A stretch of 64,000 nucleotides of DNA, taken from NCBI GenBank assembly GCA_963930775.1, contig OZ005689.1, forward strand, positions 24,674,058 to 24,738,057, read 5' to 3'. The translations under genes were made by a program, and so were the position numbers. The DNA comes from Cliona cf. orientalis. Its lineage: Eukaryota; Porifera; Demospongiae; Clionaida; Clionaidae. How positions within the stretch are numbered: the first letter of the stretch is position 1; each line of letters begins with the position of its first letter. A model generated the notes under the pieces. The model was not told the origin of the DNA and searched no databases. It saw nothing but the letters and a program-made list of their open reading frames with translations. Below are positions 12,270-23,438 of the stretch, one piece after another.

Positions 12270-12790
12270 CTCCGCTAGGCTGAGAGAGAGGAAGAGGCGT
12301 GGTAGATTTAGCCCCGCCCCTGATGGAGAGGGAGAGGGGGATGAAAGTAAGCTGTCTACAGTGTCTCTTGGTGTGCACATCAGTGGAAGGATCAGCCTCT
12401 CTCTCACTCGACTCATGATCAGCTTCTTTGACAAGTGAGTCAGTTTGTTCTGATGGGGAATAATATGCATGTAGCAACTTAAATTAGTGGACTGCTAAAT
12501 ATTATTAATATTGCAAACTTTAAGAATCAATTTATATGTACATGCATGATGAAATTATTGCACTTTAGAGTTGTGAATGCAGCCGGGAGATTCTTCAGTG
12601 AACGTAGTGCATTGTTTGTTCTGGACACAGTCTCCCACGACTCCAGTGCAGCTGTCAACAGCCATCTAGATCAAGGAGCGCTCAGGATAAGCCACACCCA
12701 CTCCTAACCTCACTGTTGCCATGGCGCCGGCTGCATTAACATCACCATCAGTGTGGAGTTTGGAACCATCAAACTGCAGACTGAAGAAAG
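12270..12790 (+). CDS. Two-exon gene fragment, unrecognised, with in-frame TAA
   Basis: Exon A (open from about 12270 to 12434) is charged and then reads VSLGVHISGRISLSLTRLMI. It ends at GTGAGT. A 134-bp intron ends TTTAG (12568). Exon B (12569-12790) completes the split Lys codon, continues VVNAAGRFFSERSALFVLDT, and ends at a GTGAGG donor. Both junctions agree in phase, which is hard to get by chance. Within exon B a TAA (12705-12707) interrupts, but the same frame continues plausibly (INITISVEFGTIKLQTEE). The TAA is either a premature stop or the true end. Product unknown. Minus-strand frames over the same bases look weaker. Confidence 0.5.
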
Positions 12791-12906
12791 GTGAGGGGAG
12801 ACTTACATACAAAATTACTTTCAAGGGGAGAGGCTTACTTGTGAGACCTACATGTACGTCATAATTACATGCATCTAATTAACAATTAGGGAAATGCACA
12901 GCATTG

Positions 12907-13235
12907 TGGGGTGAGCCTGAGCGTATTTGTGTTGCACCACACCCAACTATTGGCTGCAGGATGCATGCTAGTAGGCTGGCCTCCCTCTCTCTCTTCTGCT
13001 GACTCTATGGCTTGTCTCACATGTTGACAAGCACTCATTTCCAGTAGCCTATAGTCTACTGAATCAGCAATGAGTCCATCACGCCTTCATAGCTGCCTCT
13101 GTTCCTGAACGCTCCGAGCAGCACGGCTATTGAGCTGAGGCTGCGATTGACAACGAATTCTGTCTCGCTCTCGCCTCCTCTGGAGCCTCAGTTCTCGCTG
13201 GGTTACACTTAATATGCTTTGTTTAGCGTTCATAT
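12907..13235 (+). repeat. Diverged copy of the 10838 MITE family
   Basis: Starts GTGGGGTGAGCCTGAGCG and shares GGCTGCAGGATGCA, GAGCTGAGGCTGCGATTGAC and GCTTTGTTTAGCGTTCATA with 10838-11120. The distal inverted end is missing or decayed. Confidence 0.65.
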
Positions 13236-13537
13236 CCGGCACTAGCGATATAACTTCCATATGTTTGTATGGTGGCTGTTACATTGACCCCTGGAAATGT
13301 GGTACATGTACATGAGTACTTACCTGGGAGTGAGTGCTTGCCCAGGAGACTACGGTACAGTCCTTATAGCACCATGCAAACCTTTATAACTGGTCAATAG
13401 TATAATTAAACTCTTTTAATGCTTCAAGTAGTGACACTACAGCTGCTCCAGGTAGTGTGTATAATATAGTGGCCAGTATATTTTAGAAAAACGTAGTACA
13501 GTTCCATGATGCCACAAACCAGACTATTGTCCACTAT

Positions 13538-13921
13538 TCAGCTATTCATACACCCATCAGACTTCTCTGAGTACATGTAGTTTGTTTTTCCATCATAGTA
13601 CAAAATGAGATGTTTGCTGACTGGGCATGTAATTGTGCAATTCCATGTAAGGTAATTCAGTGGGTTTGTGGTGTTGTACTGAAACAGCTGACTTGCTTGT
13701 ATTATCCTGAGCATAGAATCATCCAAATTACACTTAGTAGAAATGAGGTACATTTTGTATGCCCCTGCATACAGAGCATGTAATGCTGCTGTTACAAGCC
13801 ATTCCTTTATTCTCTCCCTTAAAGTTGAGCCAGGGCATTGTGACATGATGCCTTGAATGAGCCTCACTGATACTGTTAACAGTGATCCTGCCAACACCCA
13901 GCCAAGCACAACTGTCTCCAA
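13538..13921 (-). CDS. Possible small protein with hydrophobic N-terminus
   Basis: A 127-codon frame starts ATG at 13921 and begins METVVLGWVLAGSLLTVSVR, which could be a signal peptide or membrane segment, followed by a Cys-containing region. No domain is recognised. A stretch around 13790-13860 recurs, diverged and frame-broken, at about 16000-16070, so this may be repeat-derived. No promoter or splice evidence was found. Confidence 0.25.
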   Translation of the reverse strand: METVVLGWVLAGSLLTVSVRLIQGIMSQCPGSTLRERIKEWLVTAALHALYAGAYKMYLISTKCNLDDSMLRIIQASQLFQYNTTNPLNYLTWNCTITCPVSKHLILYYDGKTNYMYSEKSDGCMNS

Positions 13922-14312
13922 ACGTCACACAGAGAGGTCAACTAAGCAATGACAGTAGCAATTGAATCCAGAAACCAGACCAAGTGGGGGTAAAAGCAAA
14001 AGTACAATGCATCATGTGGATTGCCAGCTTGGCAATTAGCAATCAAGTGATTCCTGAATATCAGGTCATAGGGTACAGGTACTGGTTATCAATCTTATCT
14101 GTAAGTGACACTGCCAAACCAGCTGACTGATTTTTTTACACAAATGCCATGTCAGCAAACAGGTCTGCTCTGCCATAATATCTAGATGTACATGTATCTC
14201 TCCTCGTTGAAGTCAGTTGCCTGAAGCTCCCACCCTCAGGTGGCGTGATGAGTCGTTGATGGCTTCTGGTTTTCACATTGGAGATATGTTTCTCTCTTGT
14301 GTTCCCAATCCC

Positions 14313-14720
14313 ATAGGCTCCAACTGTCCCTGAATCTCCGGGACAGTCCCGGATTTTTAGCAATTGTCCCGCATCCCGGAAGGCTCTTCTATAATTGTAT
14401 TATTGGTCCCGGAAGAGGTCCAGACACTAGCATAAACACTGTAGTAATAATACAACTAATCACTAATTGGTGGTAAAATGAACAATCTGCTAGTGGTAGT
14501 GCCTTACAACTTGGGTTTTTGCAGTAACAACACTACAAGAGCTCTACATGTGTATATACTAGGCTTGCAAATTCATGCTCTAGAAAGTATATTCCGGGCA
14601 CCGTGGTCATCAAATTCAATCATATTGGGTGTGGTGTGGGTGGAGTTTTAATTAATGATGGCCACATCTAGTGGGTGTGGTCTATGTCCCTGGAGCTGTT
14701 CAGGAAAAGTTGGAGCCTAT
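14313..14720. mobile_element. hAT-like MITE
   Basis: The ends ATAGGCTCCAACTGTCCCTG and the reverse complement of GTTGGAGCCTAT are inverted. They are flanked by CCAATCCC on the left and GCAATCCC on the right, an 8-bp target duplication with one mismatch, as in hAT elements. There is no transposase frame. It sits beside a short repeat (14190-14300) that recurs at 15070-15170. Confidence 0.7.
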
Positions 14721-16480
14721 GCAATCCCAGTCTATACTACATGTATGTTTATATTAATATGGCTGCATTCTCCCTCTCTGTATCATCTCAATACTTGTTT
14801 GTGTTGGGCACTTGGTACAGTTGTTTGTTGCCTGTTCAAAGCTGATTATATTACAGAGCAGTAGGTACAGGTATAGGTTTCCGAGCAAAAACTTTTATGA
14901 GTGAAAACGTAATATCAAATTGTATCATGTTGCTCTAAATACAATCTGCTCTACAGTACATGTATTCTATCAGTATAATAATATTATTATTATAGTGTCA
15001 TGGGCACTTGCCTGGGACACTATGGTATTACCCCCGTGTGCATAGTAAAGTAATCGGGTGGCTTGGCATTTTCTCTCTTCCTCCTCGTTGAAGTCAGCTG
15101 CCTGAAGCTCGGGTGGCATGATGAGTCGTTGATGGCTTCTAGTTTTCTCATCGACTTATATTTCTCTCTCTGTTCTAAAAAATTACCTGATATCAGCGTA
15201 GAGGCAATCTTAGCGAGTGGTGAGTATAATAATATTCATCAAAAATGTCAAAGCTGACGTTTGTTTCACCTCATAATGTTGACGAACTGTACAAATCACA
15301 TCAGGTGTGCCATGTGCTGTTTCAACCGCGTACTGCACATCTACATGTATATGACGCGTACATGTAAGTGAATGCAAGAACACACACTAGGCTACTAATT
15401 GTGCACACGGGGTATGTGCTCTGCAGAGCTCTCATTCTCTCTTTCTCGAAAACTGGCAGTCATGTTGATGTGCTCATTGTAACGTGGTGCTTGTAGTCAC
15501 ACTGTCTAGGTGTAAGGGTCAAGGAAGCTCATACTAGTGTCAGCTGCTATTATGTTTAGGCCGCTATCTTTACATCAATATGTATGTGCATTGTACACAT
15601 TTAGCTTCCTCCATAAACCGAGGCAGTGTGGCCCGGGCTCTTTATATCGTGTGTGTTTATGTCGAGCTCCTCCAGTTACAGCATGATTGAGCCGTCCATG
15701 ATGGAGCACTTATTGCTCCTGTCAGTGGGCATGTACTGATACAGACTTGGTTTTCTGTGGCGTTGTTGTGTTAGTGAATGGTCTGTATTGTGCTATATCT
15801 TTCCTCTCTTCTTAGAGCTCAGTCGGGACGAATGTGAAGGCTTGTTGTGTATGTATATATGTAATGGCTGATTCTTGGCTGGTCAGCTTTGGATGATTTC
15901 ACTAGAGAATGTTTTCCAAAGCAGCTATGAGTACACATCTGATTTGTAATGACAGTAGGGTGGGGAGATATTTAGTTTGTGTGCTTACAGTTCGATCCAG
16001 GAATCAGCCATTCCTTCTTTCTCTCCCTTGAATATGAGCCGGGGCATTATGTAGTAGACATAATGCCTTGAGGGTCACCTGTGCATCTGCCTCCGCATGG
16101 CGTGACCTGGGATAGGAGTTACATTTGCATAGAAATGTCTCCATTATCAGGTTCTAGTAGCTACTATATCATCCACTTCACTATACATGTAACTCTGAAG
16201 CCAAAGGATGCATATCATCGCTGTCTCTTTTTAGTCTCGTGCCCAGCCCCCTTCATGCACGTGCGAGAAAGGTCTGGTCAAAAGGGTTGCACTTCCTTGT
16301 CCTCGAGGTATGTATATTGCGGCCCAATCAGATTGCAGAACCATGGTCACATGACATTAGTGGAATGTAATTATGCGTGGTATATACTACACTACACTGC
16401 TGTAAGTGCATGCGCTTATTAGCCAGATTTCACAGTAACATGATTTCAATCCTATTGCAAAATAACGAAAACCATAAAAT
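14721..16480. other. Mostly non-coding, with short repeats
   Basis: Contains a second copy of the 14190-14300 segment (about 15070-15170), a segment at 15442-15540 recurring at about 18840-18930 (TAGTCACACTGTCTAGGTGT), and a solo MULE-like MITE end at 16233. No exon chain could be built. Confidence 0.45.
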
Positions 16481-16549
16481 ATTAGCATATTATGTAGTTA
16501 TGACCATAAAGAGGAGTTGGTGAAGTAGGTCTCATAACTAGTGGAGCTG

Positions 16550-17893
16550 GCAGAGGAGGACGCACTGATGGAGGAGGAGAAGCAGAGTGCCACTGACCAG
16601 CTGAAGGAGGGGGACTCGCTGCTGGAGGAGGAGGAGTAGAGGGCCGCTGACCAGCTGGAGGAGGAGGACGCACTGGTGGAGAGGGCCACTGACTAACCGG
16701 AGGAGGAGCAGAAGGCCACTGACCAGCAGGAGGAGGAAGAGGACTCGCTGCTAGAGGAGGAGGAGCAGAGAACTGACTACCTGGAGAAGAGAGACTCATT
16801 ACTGACGGAGGAGAAGCAGAAGGCCATTGACCAGCCTGAGGAGAAAGACTCGCTGCTGGATGAGGAGGAGCAGAGGGCCACTGACCAGTCGGAGGAGGAG
16901 GACTCACTGCTGGAGGAGGAGGAGAGGGTCACTGACCAGCCGGAGGAGGAGCAGAGGGTCGCTGACCAGCCGGAGGAGAAAGACTCGCTGCTGGAGGAAG
17001 AGGAGCAGAGGGGCACTGACCAGCCGGAAGAGGAGGACTCACTGCTGGAGGAGGAGGAGGAGAGGGCCACTGACCAGCCGGAGGAGGAGCAGAGGGTCGC
17101 TGACCAGCCTGAGGAGAAAGACTCGCTGCTGGAGGAGGAGGAGCAGAGGGGCACTGACCAGCCGGAGGAGGAGGACTCACTGCTGGAGGAGGAGGAGGAG
17201 AGGGCCACTGACCAGCTGAAGGAGGGGGACTCACTGCTGGAGTAGGAGGAGAGGGCCACTGACCAGCCGGAGGAGGAGCAGATGGCCACTGACTAGCCGG
17301 AGGAGGGGGACTCACTTCTGGAGGAGGAGGAGCAGAGGGCCACTGACCAGCCAGAGGAGGAGGACTCACTGGTGGAGGAGGAGGAGCAGATGGCCACTGA
17401 CTAGCTGGAGGAGGAGAGGGCCACTGACCAGCTGGAGGAGGACGACTCACTGCTGGAGGAGGAGCAGAGGGCCACTGACCAGCCGGAGGAGGAGGAGCAG
17501 ATGGCCACTGACTAGCCGGAGGAGAAGGACTCGCTGCTGGAGGAGGAGGAGAGGGCCATTGACCAGCTGGAGGAGAAGGACTCACTGCTGGAGGAGGAGG
17601 AGCAGAGGGCCACTGACCAGCCGGAGGAGAAGGACTCACTGCTGGAGGAGGAGCAGATGGCCACTGATCAGCCGGAGGAGGAGGACTCACTGGTGGAGGA
17701 GGAGGAGAGGGCCACTGACCAGCCGGAGGAGAAGGACTCACTGCTGGAGGAGGAGGAGCAGATGGCCACTGACCAGCCGGAGGAGGAGGACTCACTGCTG
17801 GAGGAGGAGGAGAGGGCCACTGACCAGCCGGAGGAGGAGGACTCACTGCTGGAGGAGGAGCAGAGGGTCGCTGACCAGCCGGAGGAGAACTGA
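16550..17893. repeat. 51-bp (17-codon) minisatellite
   Basis: About 25 units of roughly 51 bp, typified by GACCAGCCGGAGGAGGAGGA followed by CTCACTGCTGGAGGAGG. Unit lengths vary mostly in steps of 3, which suggests coding ancestry. Plus-strand frame 1 reads acidic repeats (ATDQPEEEDSLLEEEE) but is cut by several TAG/TAA codons where other units have CAG. Plus frame 2 is Arg-rich, and minus frames are Pro-rich or Ser-rich. The array ends just before a consensus donor, AAGGTGAGT, at 17912 on the plus strand. Confidence 0.9.
16929..17846 (-). CDS. Possible Pro-rich repeat protein (PPPPAGQWPSAPP units)
   Basis: The longest open frame in the minisatellite has 305 codons on the minus strand, of 17-residue units such as PPPPAGQWPSAPPPPAVSP. 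One TGA separates it from a further 141 codons of the same repeat (16482-16907). Because several frames of this array are open, length alone is weak evidence. The neighbouring minus-strand coiled-coil exon (18110-18190) could belong to the same gene, but I could not fix the junction. Confidence 0.25.
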   Translation of the reverse strand: MSPPPPAGQWPSPPPPAVSPPPPAGQWPSAPPPPAVSPSPPAGQWPSPPPPPVSPPPPADQWPSAPPPAVSPSPPAGQWPSAPPPPAVSPSPPAGQWPSPPPPAASPSPPASQWPSAPPPPAGQWPSAPPPAVSRPPPAGQWPSPPPASQWPSAPPPPPVSPPPLAGQWPSAPPPPEVSPPPPASQWPSAPPPAGQWPSPPTPAVSPPPSAGQWPSPPPPPAVSPPPPAGQCPSAPPPPAASLSPQAGQRPSAPPPAGQWPSPPPPPAVSPPLPAGQCPSAPLPPAASLSPPAGQRPSAPPPAGQ

Positions 17894-18109
17894 TTCAGCG
17901 ACAAGGTGAGTTTGTGATTTCTGTGTTGGGAGAAATTAATATGTTACTGTCGATCCTCTAGAGGTTGCTGTTTGTCATTTGCACTTACCTGAGATGTTTT
18001 TTGCCTTTTTTGTCTTATATGGCTGGTATCGCTGGCCTAGAAAGTATTAGTGAGTAATGACTATACATAGTGAAGCATGCAGCCTAAAGCGTATACATGT
18101 AACTAGTAC

Positions 18110-18190
18110 CTCTAAGACCAAGCTGCTGTTGTAGCCGCTGTAGGTGCTGCACCTCTCTCTCCCTTTCTTGCAGCTCATCTGCAACATACC
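18110..18190 (-). CDS. Candidate coiled-coil exon
   Basis: Bounded by a TTGCAG acceptor and an AG/GTACTAG donor on the minus strand. It reads YVADELQEREREVQHLQRLQ and then QQLGLR, a good heptad-like pattern. The opposite strand also offers an exon over part of this (acceptor after CCCTTTCTTGCAG at 18173, donor at about 18222), so the strand is uncertain. Confidence 0.35.
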
Positions 18191-18336
18191 CTGCAAGTCA
18201 GACTAGAGGATGAACTTTTCAAGGTAGTATTGTATCCTTACTTGATAAATGCTGTCCCATTTTCCCAGTAATGTGAATGAGACTTTGGTAGCTATCAGGG
18301 GGTATTTATATAGGCGCCTAGGCACTGCAAGAAAGT

Positions 18337-18604
18337 AGCATGCTGCTGCTTGCTCTCTGTCAAATGAAGAAAGCTTTCCCCACAGCTTTGAGGCATGCTG
18401 CTGCCTGCTCTGTGTCTAATGAAAATTGTGGTGAGAGCATTTCCCACAGCTTTTCAGCTTTGAGGCATGCTGCTGCCTGCTCTCTGTCTTATTGAAGATT
18501 GTGGTGAGAGCATTTCCCACAGCTTTACAGCTTTGAGGCATGCTGCTGCCTGCTCTCTGTCTTATTGAAGATTGTGGTGAGAGCATTGCCCACAGCTTTG
18601 AGGT
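18337..18604 (+). repeat. Tandem repeat, about 60-80-bp units, four copies
   Basis: Units begin AGCATGCTGCTGCCTGCTCT and end CCCACAGCTTTGAGG. The last two copies are almost identical. Units one and two have internal deletions. Confidence 0.9.
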
Positions 18605-19148
18605 GGTAATCTCTATTCACTGGACTGGACTTGGATTCACCTTTAATCCCATAAAACCTGTGATTTTGCACTGATTGGCAGTCCTAGAATGCGGTCATGC
18701 CCTGGGTTCCGTTCAGTTTGGGTTTGGGTGTACTGTAGCTGTGCTTAGGTTACAGATTTGAGACTCGTTCTTGTTACACCAACACTGGCAGAACGAGAAT
18801 GAGTGTAGTATGATTTCACGGATATACCTTCCCTCTTTGTCTCTAAAACTGGCGGTCATATTAATGTGTTTCATTGTAGCATGGTGCCTGTAGTCACACT
18901 GTCTAGGTGTAAGGGTCAAGGAAGGTCATACTTTCCTCTCTTTTATGAGAATACGATGAAGTGCTTCATATGTACTACTATTTATGACAGAGTGTATCAC
19001 TGAACAGCAAAGCAGTTCCAGGTCGACAGAGCACTCTTATCCCCTTCAATTAGAAATCATCGCAGTTAGCCACCCAATGATCCTGATTTTCCAGAATATT
19101 TTTACTCCTGATAGTTATAATTTTGAGTTGTCCCTGCTATGTTACTGG

Positions 19149-19332
19149 TACAGTAAATCGCGAATATTTGGTGTCACAACCATTCCGTGCAATAATACAT
19201 AATTTTCGGACAAACAACTCTGTACTGCCATATCTTTAATATTGCATATTATGTATTTTTTCGCGTTCTATTTTCGCACAAGCCTGTCTGTCCGAAAATA
19301 TTTTAACAACAAAATATTCGCGATTTACTGTA
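19149..19332. mobile_element. MITE with TA target site
   Basis: TA then CAGTAAATCGCGAATATTTG on the left is inverted on the right as CGAATATTTTG reading inward, ending CGCGATTTACTG then TA. At 184 bp and without a frame, it has the form of a Tc1/mariner-type non-autonomous element. Confidence 0.8.
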
Positions 19333-20720
19333 TGTGATTAATTTTTCGGGTACGCCACCCTGATGAGCTGCAATAACAGCGAAACAGAACACATGTAATT
19401 GTTCTGTCGGTGGTTCCCACTATTCCACTGCAGGTATTGCAACTGGTGTTTTATTATAAAAGACTCCACTGAAGCTTATCTTCAAAAAAGTGAGTCGGAC
19501 CTCTTTGGAGCAGAAAAGTACTAAAACCTGATTGTATTGCAGGCTTCGGCAACACTGCACTGGATTCATCAAGTAAACAATGACACAATTTTTATGCATC
19601 CTTGAAACTGAGCATATTGTGGGTCCCTAGCTGTCTCTACACCCTATATGAAATCTTATTCATGTAATCTTGTTGTTACTAGCATTTGCATGCACATTGA
19701 TCCAAACATGCCTGTAATATCAGTGGCGTGTCCACTTTTTGTATCATGACCTTTTCAAAAATTCCCATAATTATTATGCTATGTGTTCAATACACAGTGT
19801 CTTGAATTCACTAAGCGTTTCCACACTATACATCCCTACGCTTGCTTACCCATGCACCTTAATTTAGATCAATGTCGACCAGTTTTAGGGAGTCCCCCAG
19901 GCTGCTATTGGGTATCTCTCGCTATACTTTATGTGGGAGAAATCCATGGGTAGTCAGTATTGATTTCTCCCTCCCTCCCCCCACCCCCCCCCCTCCGATC
20001 TTGACCCCACGAAACTTTCCTGCTATACAGTAGTGAAGCTGGCAGATTTAGACCAGCAGTGGATGCTATGGATGGCAATCACTACTATGATAAGATTATG
20101 ATTTTATGGTTGCTTGTAAAAATTTCCATCCACTGTTCACCACACAAAAGCTAACTAAGCTAATTAAAAATTAGTATCCCTTAAAATATGGTACATACTG
20201 TGTAGGAAACGTGCATCGATCTGTCTTTGAAAAGCAAGTACATACACAATAAAGCGTTTTGCTGGTACTCCAGCTTTCCTCAGACATGCTTTCAAAGACT
20301 TCACAGAGGAGAGCGAGGTAGAGCAACTACACATCGATGCACAGGTATTTTCGCCTCCTCTACAACACCCCACTCGTATCGCTTAGAAGGTGCTGGGCAT
20401 GAGATCAGTCAGCTTACTGCTAGGTGGCCTGAGGGTACAAAAAGTACAAAATAAATTTTACATACACATATCAGCAATATGCAGCAAATTAAATTTCCAC
20501 CTGGGACCAACCACATATGCCCACACTTGTATGTATGCGCAAACCAGGCCTGTATACCTAAGTACTGGCTACTATGTATGGGCTGGCCAACACATGCACA
20601 TGCTTCACAAGTCCCCAGATTGTGTTTTTCTCTCATAACGGCTATACTTGTTGGAATACGTTCATCATATACATGTACCATTATATATAGTGGATTAACT
20701 GTATATATATACGTAATAGA
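19333..20720. other. No defined gene
   Basis: One weak plus-strand exon candidate at about 20281-20342 lies between CTTTCCTCAG and GTATTTT and reads HAFKDFTEESEVEQLHIDAQ. The minus-strand frame at 20164-20373 overlaps it. A poly-C run lies at about 19980-19992. Confidence 0.35.
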
Positions 20721-20721
20721 T

Positions 20722-20840
20722 AAACTATGGTTGCCTAGGATATACCGTTCATATACCACCCTGAGTTCGAGGGCGTAGCCCGAGAGCGAAGGTGGTATAT
20801 GAACGGTGTATCCTGGGCAAACATAGTTTATCTGTTTAAT
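20722..20840. repeat. Foldback hairpin with CGAGGGCGTAGCCCGAG core
   Basis: AGATAAACTATGGTTGCC pairs with GGGCAAACATAGTTTATCT, and CCGTTCATATACCACC pairs with GGTGGTATATGAACGG, around a CGAGGGCGTAGCCCGAG centre shared with 11650. Arms are nearly perfect over about 45 bp. Confidence 0.9.
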
Positions 20841-21791
20841 ATCTTGACCGTGATTGGTCAGTGCAATCAGCAGTGACCATTTACTTTTTCATATTTGAAA
20901 CTTGAAGAGTTGGAGTAGTAGGTAGCTAGATTCTATCATAATGACAATCTGTACAATAGTTAGTCTATCAAGCTGGAACCCTCCTATTATGTGTGGGAGC
21001 TACTGGCTATAGCTAGTGAAAAGCTAGTAGCTATAACACAAACTTGGCATACCAGTGCAACTGTGTTATTGGACTATTTTCAGGGGTAGGGAGTTATAAT
21101 GCCTGAGGGCTGGGGTATATGGGAGTTATACCATGGCTGTTACCTAGGATACAAGGCTAAGTCATGATATTAATGTAGTTATTATTACCCTTGCATTCAT
21201 TCTTCATTCCCACACATTTTATTCCATAGAACCTATTATAATATACCCATTCTTGTACACAGTGGAGGTGGGTGCATGTGGTCCCAGTTGCTCTTCTGAC
21301 AGATCTAGTCAATGTACGTTTGCCCTCCATTGTGGTTGCCTTGAGAAGGGGATCTCTAATGCAACATGTATGAAATTTAATATTGGTGAAATTGATTTAA
21401 ATTTGGCGGTGCCGACAACCCTATGAGCAGCAGTGCTCTCATATCATGTGCATATGTTTCTGCCAGTTGAGATAACAGACTCACATAGAAATACTGTAAC
21501 CACAATTTGTAGATCTTCTGTTTTTCAGTCCATCAGTGACCTCTTTCTCACTCTCTTCTATAGAACTCCTTGGTGATGAATGTGAAGGCATGTATGCAAT
21601 GGCTGGTTCTTTCTTTATGCGTGAGAAGGTTTTCTTTCCGCATTGGTGCAGTCATTTCCTACTACCTGCCTGTTTCTACTTCTTATATATTCAACATGTT
21701 GTTGTTCTGCGTTCTGCCTGTGCATCAACTGACATGTTCACTTAGTATCTAGTATAATCATGTGACACAATAGTAATCCAGTGGTACACAC
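20841..21791. other. No defined gene
   Basis: A short frame at 21536-21745 has a hydrophobic C-terminal half but no motif. Part of it resembles 15790-15880, so it is probably repeat-derived. Confidence 0.35.
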
Positions 21792-22781
21792 TAATTGCGT
21801 GGGTGGATATATTCCCAAATTGCCCCAGAAGCGCTGATATAAGTCTCTTTTAGCCGCTTACCCTTTGCTGAGCATTTTTAGCGTTGTAGGAGACCTGAAT
21901 GACTCAGTTTGGTATCCGCTGTCGGTCGTCAATTTTAAGGTCAAAGGTCGTGCTTTCAGCCCCACCCCTTCCAAATGCGCATGCATCAGCCCCTCCCCTG
22001 TTCATCTGCGCATGCGCATATCGTCCATCGTGCCACGTGAACTTTGTCTGCGCACTATAATTGGTAAGTTTTGTATCTGTCTGTGTCTGTCGTATGTAAT
22101 ATGGCGTACTGATAGTTTTCTCGCCTTTCCTGACTATGGAACTGTGTGCATGTCACCTGATTTACTGGACTTGGAATGCTAGGTTTGTATTGTTATGACT
22201 GGGGAGGAGGAAGGCTCTGGTGTTATGCCTATGTATACGAGACTAGTACCTGCTGCAGCCAGGAGTGGAGCCCAATCAGATTGCTCCACGTCATCACCAA
22301 TTTTTACCGGGCTTGCTAGGCTACTAGACTACATCTCACGAGTGAGGTTTGCACACAGGCGTAGCAGCTAAGCACTTGTACAACTCCAGTATGGGCACAA
22401 CACCAGAGCCTTCCTCCTCCTCCTGTTATGTTACAAACGGAACGGAAGTTTTCCCAAAGTACCTGATTGCATATTCTACGCAGATCGGAAAAAGAGTGTG
22501 GTGAAATGTTTTTTCAACTTTGGTTCCAGATGTACACGACATAATATTATTATGAAACGCAAACAAATACAGTGGAAACCCTCTAAATGGGACACCATTG
22601 GGACCAAAATTTTAGTCCGCTATAGCAAAGTGTCCTTAGCTCAGGGGTAGTGGTTGACCATGCCCCTCCTACAATCAAATCGAGGCCAGCTATGATAAAG
22701 CATCACTGCGGGACCAAAATAAGTGTCCGTAATACGGAATAACAGGGTGTCCACTGTTGAGGGGGTTTGAATAATATTATA

Positions 22782-23438
22782 TGTGACCGGATTTGGGAAA
22801 ACCCTCCGTATGGGATTTTTTCAGAAAATTGAGTTTGATGCATGGTTGATAAGCTCTACCATAGAGCTAACCCGCGTTCAAGTCTTAGGCCAATCGTGCG
22901 CTTGGTTGTGGAGATACAGCGCTTTGTTTGCGATCGCGCCACACCCCCAATAATCGAGAAATTACGGTCTAAAGGCGTTGCTATGCACGCGTATGACGTT
23001 TCCGCATACTAGCGTGACCCGGAAATCAATTAAATGGACCTGGGCGGAGCCGTTCGAAATGAACGTAAAGATCGAGCAAGAGTTGAATTTCGTTGTTGAC
23101 AACGACAGACGATTGTTCTTAGATGCCCAAGAAGCTAAAAAGGTGAGCGAACGTACAGTAGATCGATGAATCTAGCTGTCTCTAGGTAGATTATTCTAAT
23201 TACCGCCCATAGCAACGGGCTCCGTGTACGGCGGCTGTGCCGACTAGGTGGGTCGAAATGGAGGCTTATTTCGCCTTCGTATAGCACGACTAGCCTCCGT
23301 AGAAGACGGCAACAGTTAGAAGAAGGGTTGTTCGACATGTATATGACAAAATCTGGACTTTGACAAATTTCTACCTGAGCTACTAAAAACGCGTATTGCG
23401 CAAATCCCTTACGGAGGGTTTTCCCAAATCCGGTCACA
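22782..23438. mobile_element. TGTGACCG-end MITE with captured exon-like sequence
   Basis: The 29-bp ends beginning TGTGACCGGATTTGGGAAAA are perfect inverted repeats flanked by TA, and copy 1 of the duplication has the uninterrupted TA site at about 2763. The interior (22978-23142) reads as an open frame including EPFEMNVKIEQELNFVVDND and stops at AAG/GTGAGC, a good splice donor. No transposase is present. Confidence 0.85.

Noticed and set aside
12144..12477. Minus-strand frames of 83-108 codons
   Set aside because: Antisense to plus-strand exons with matching splice phases; the plus reading is stronger.
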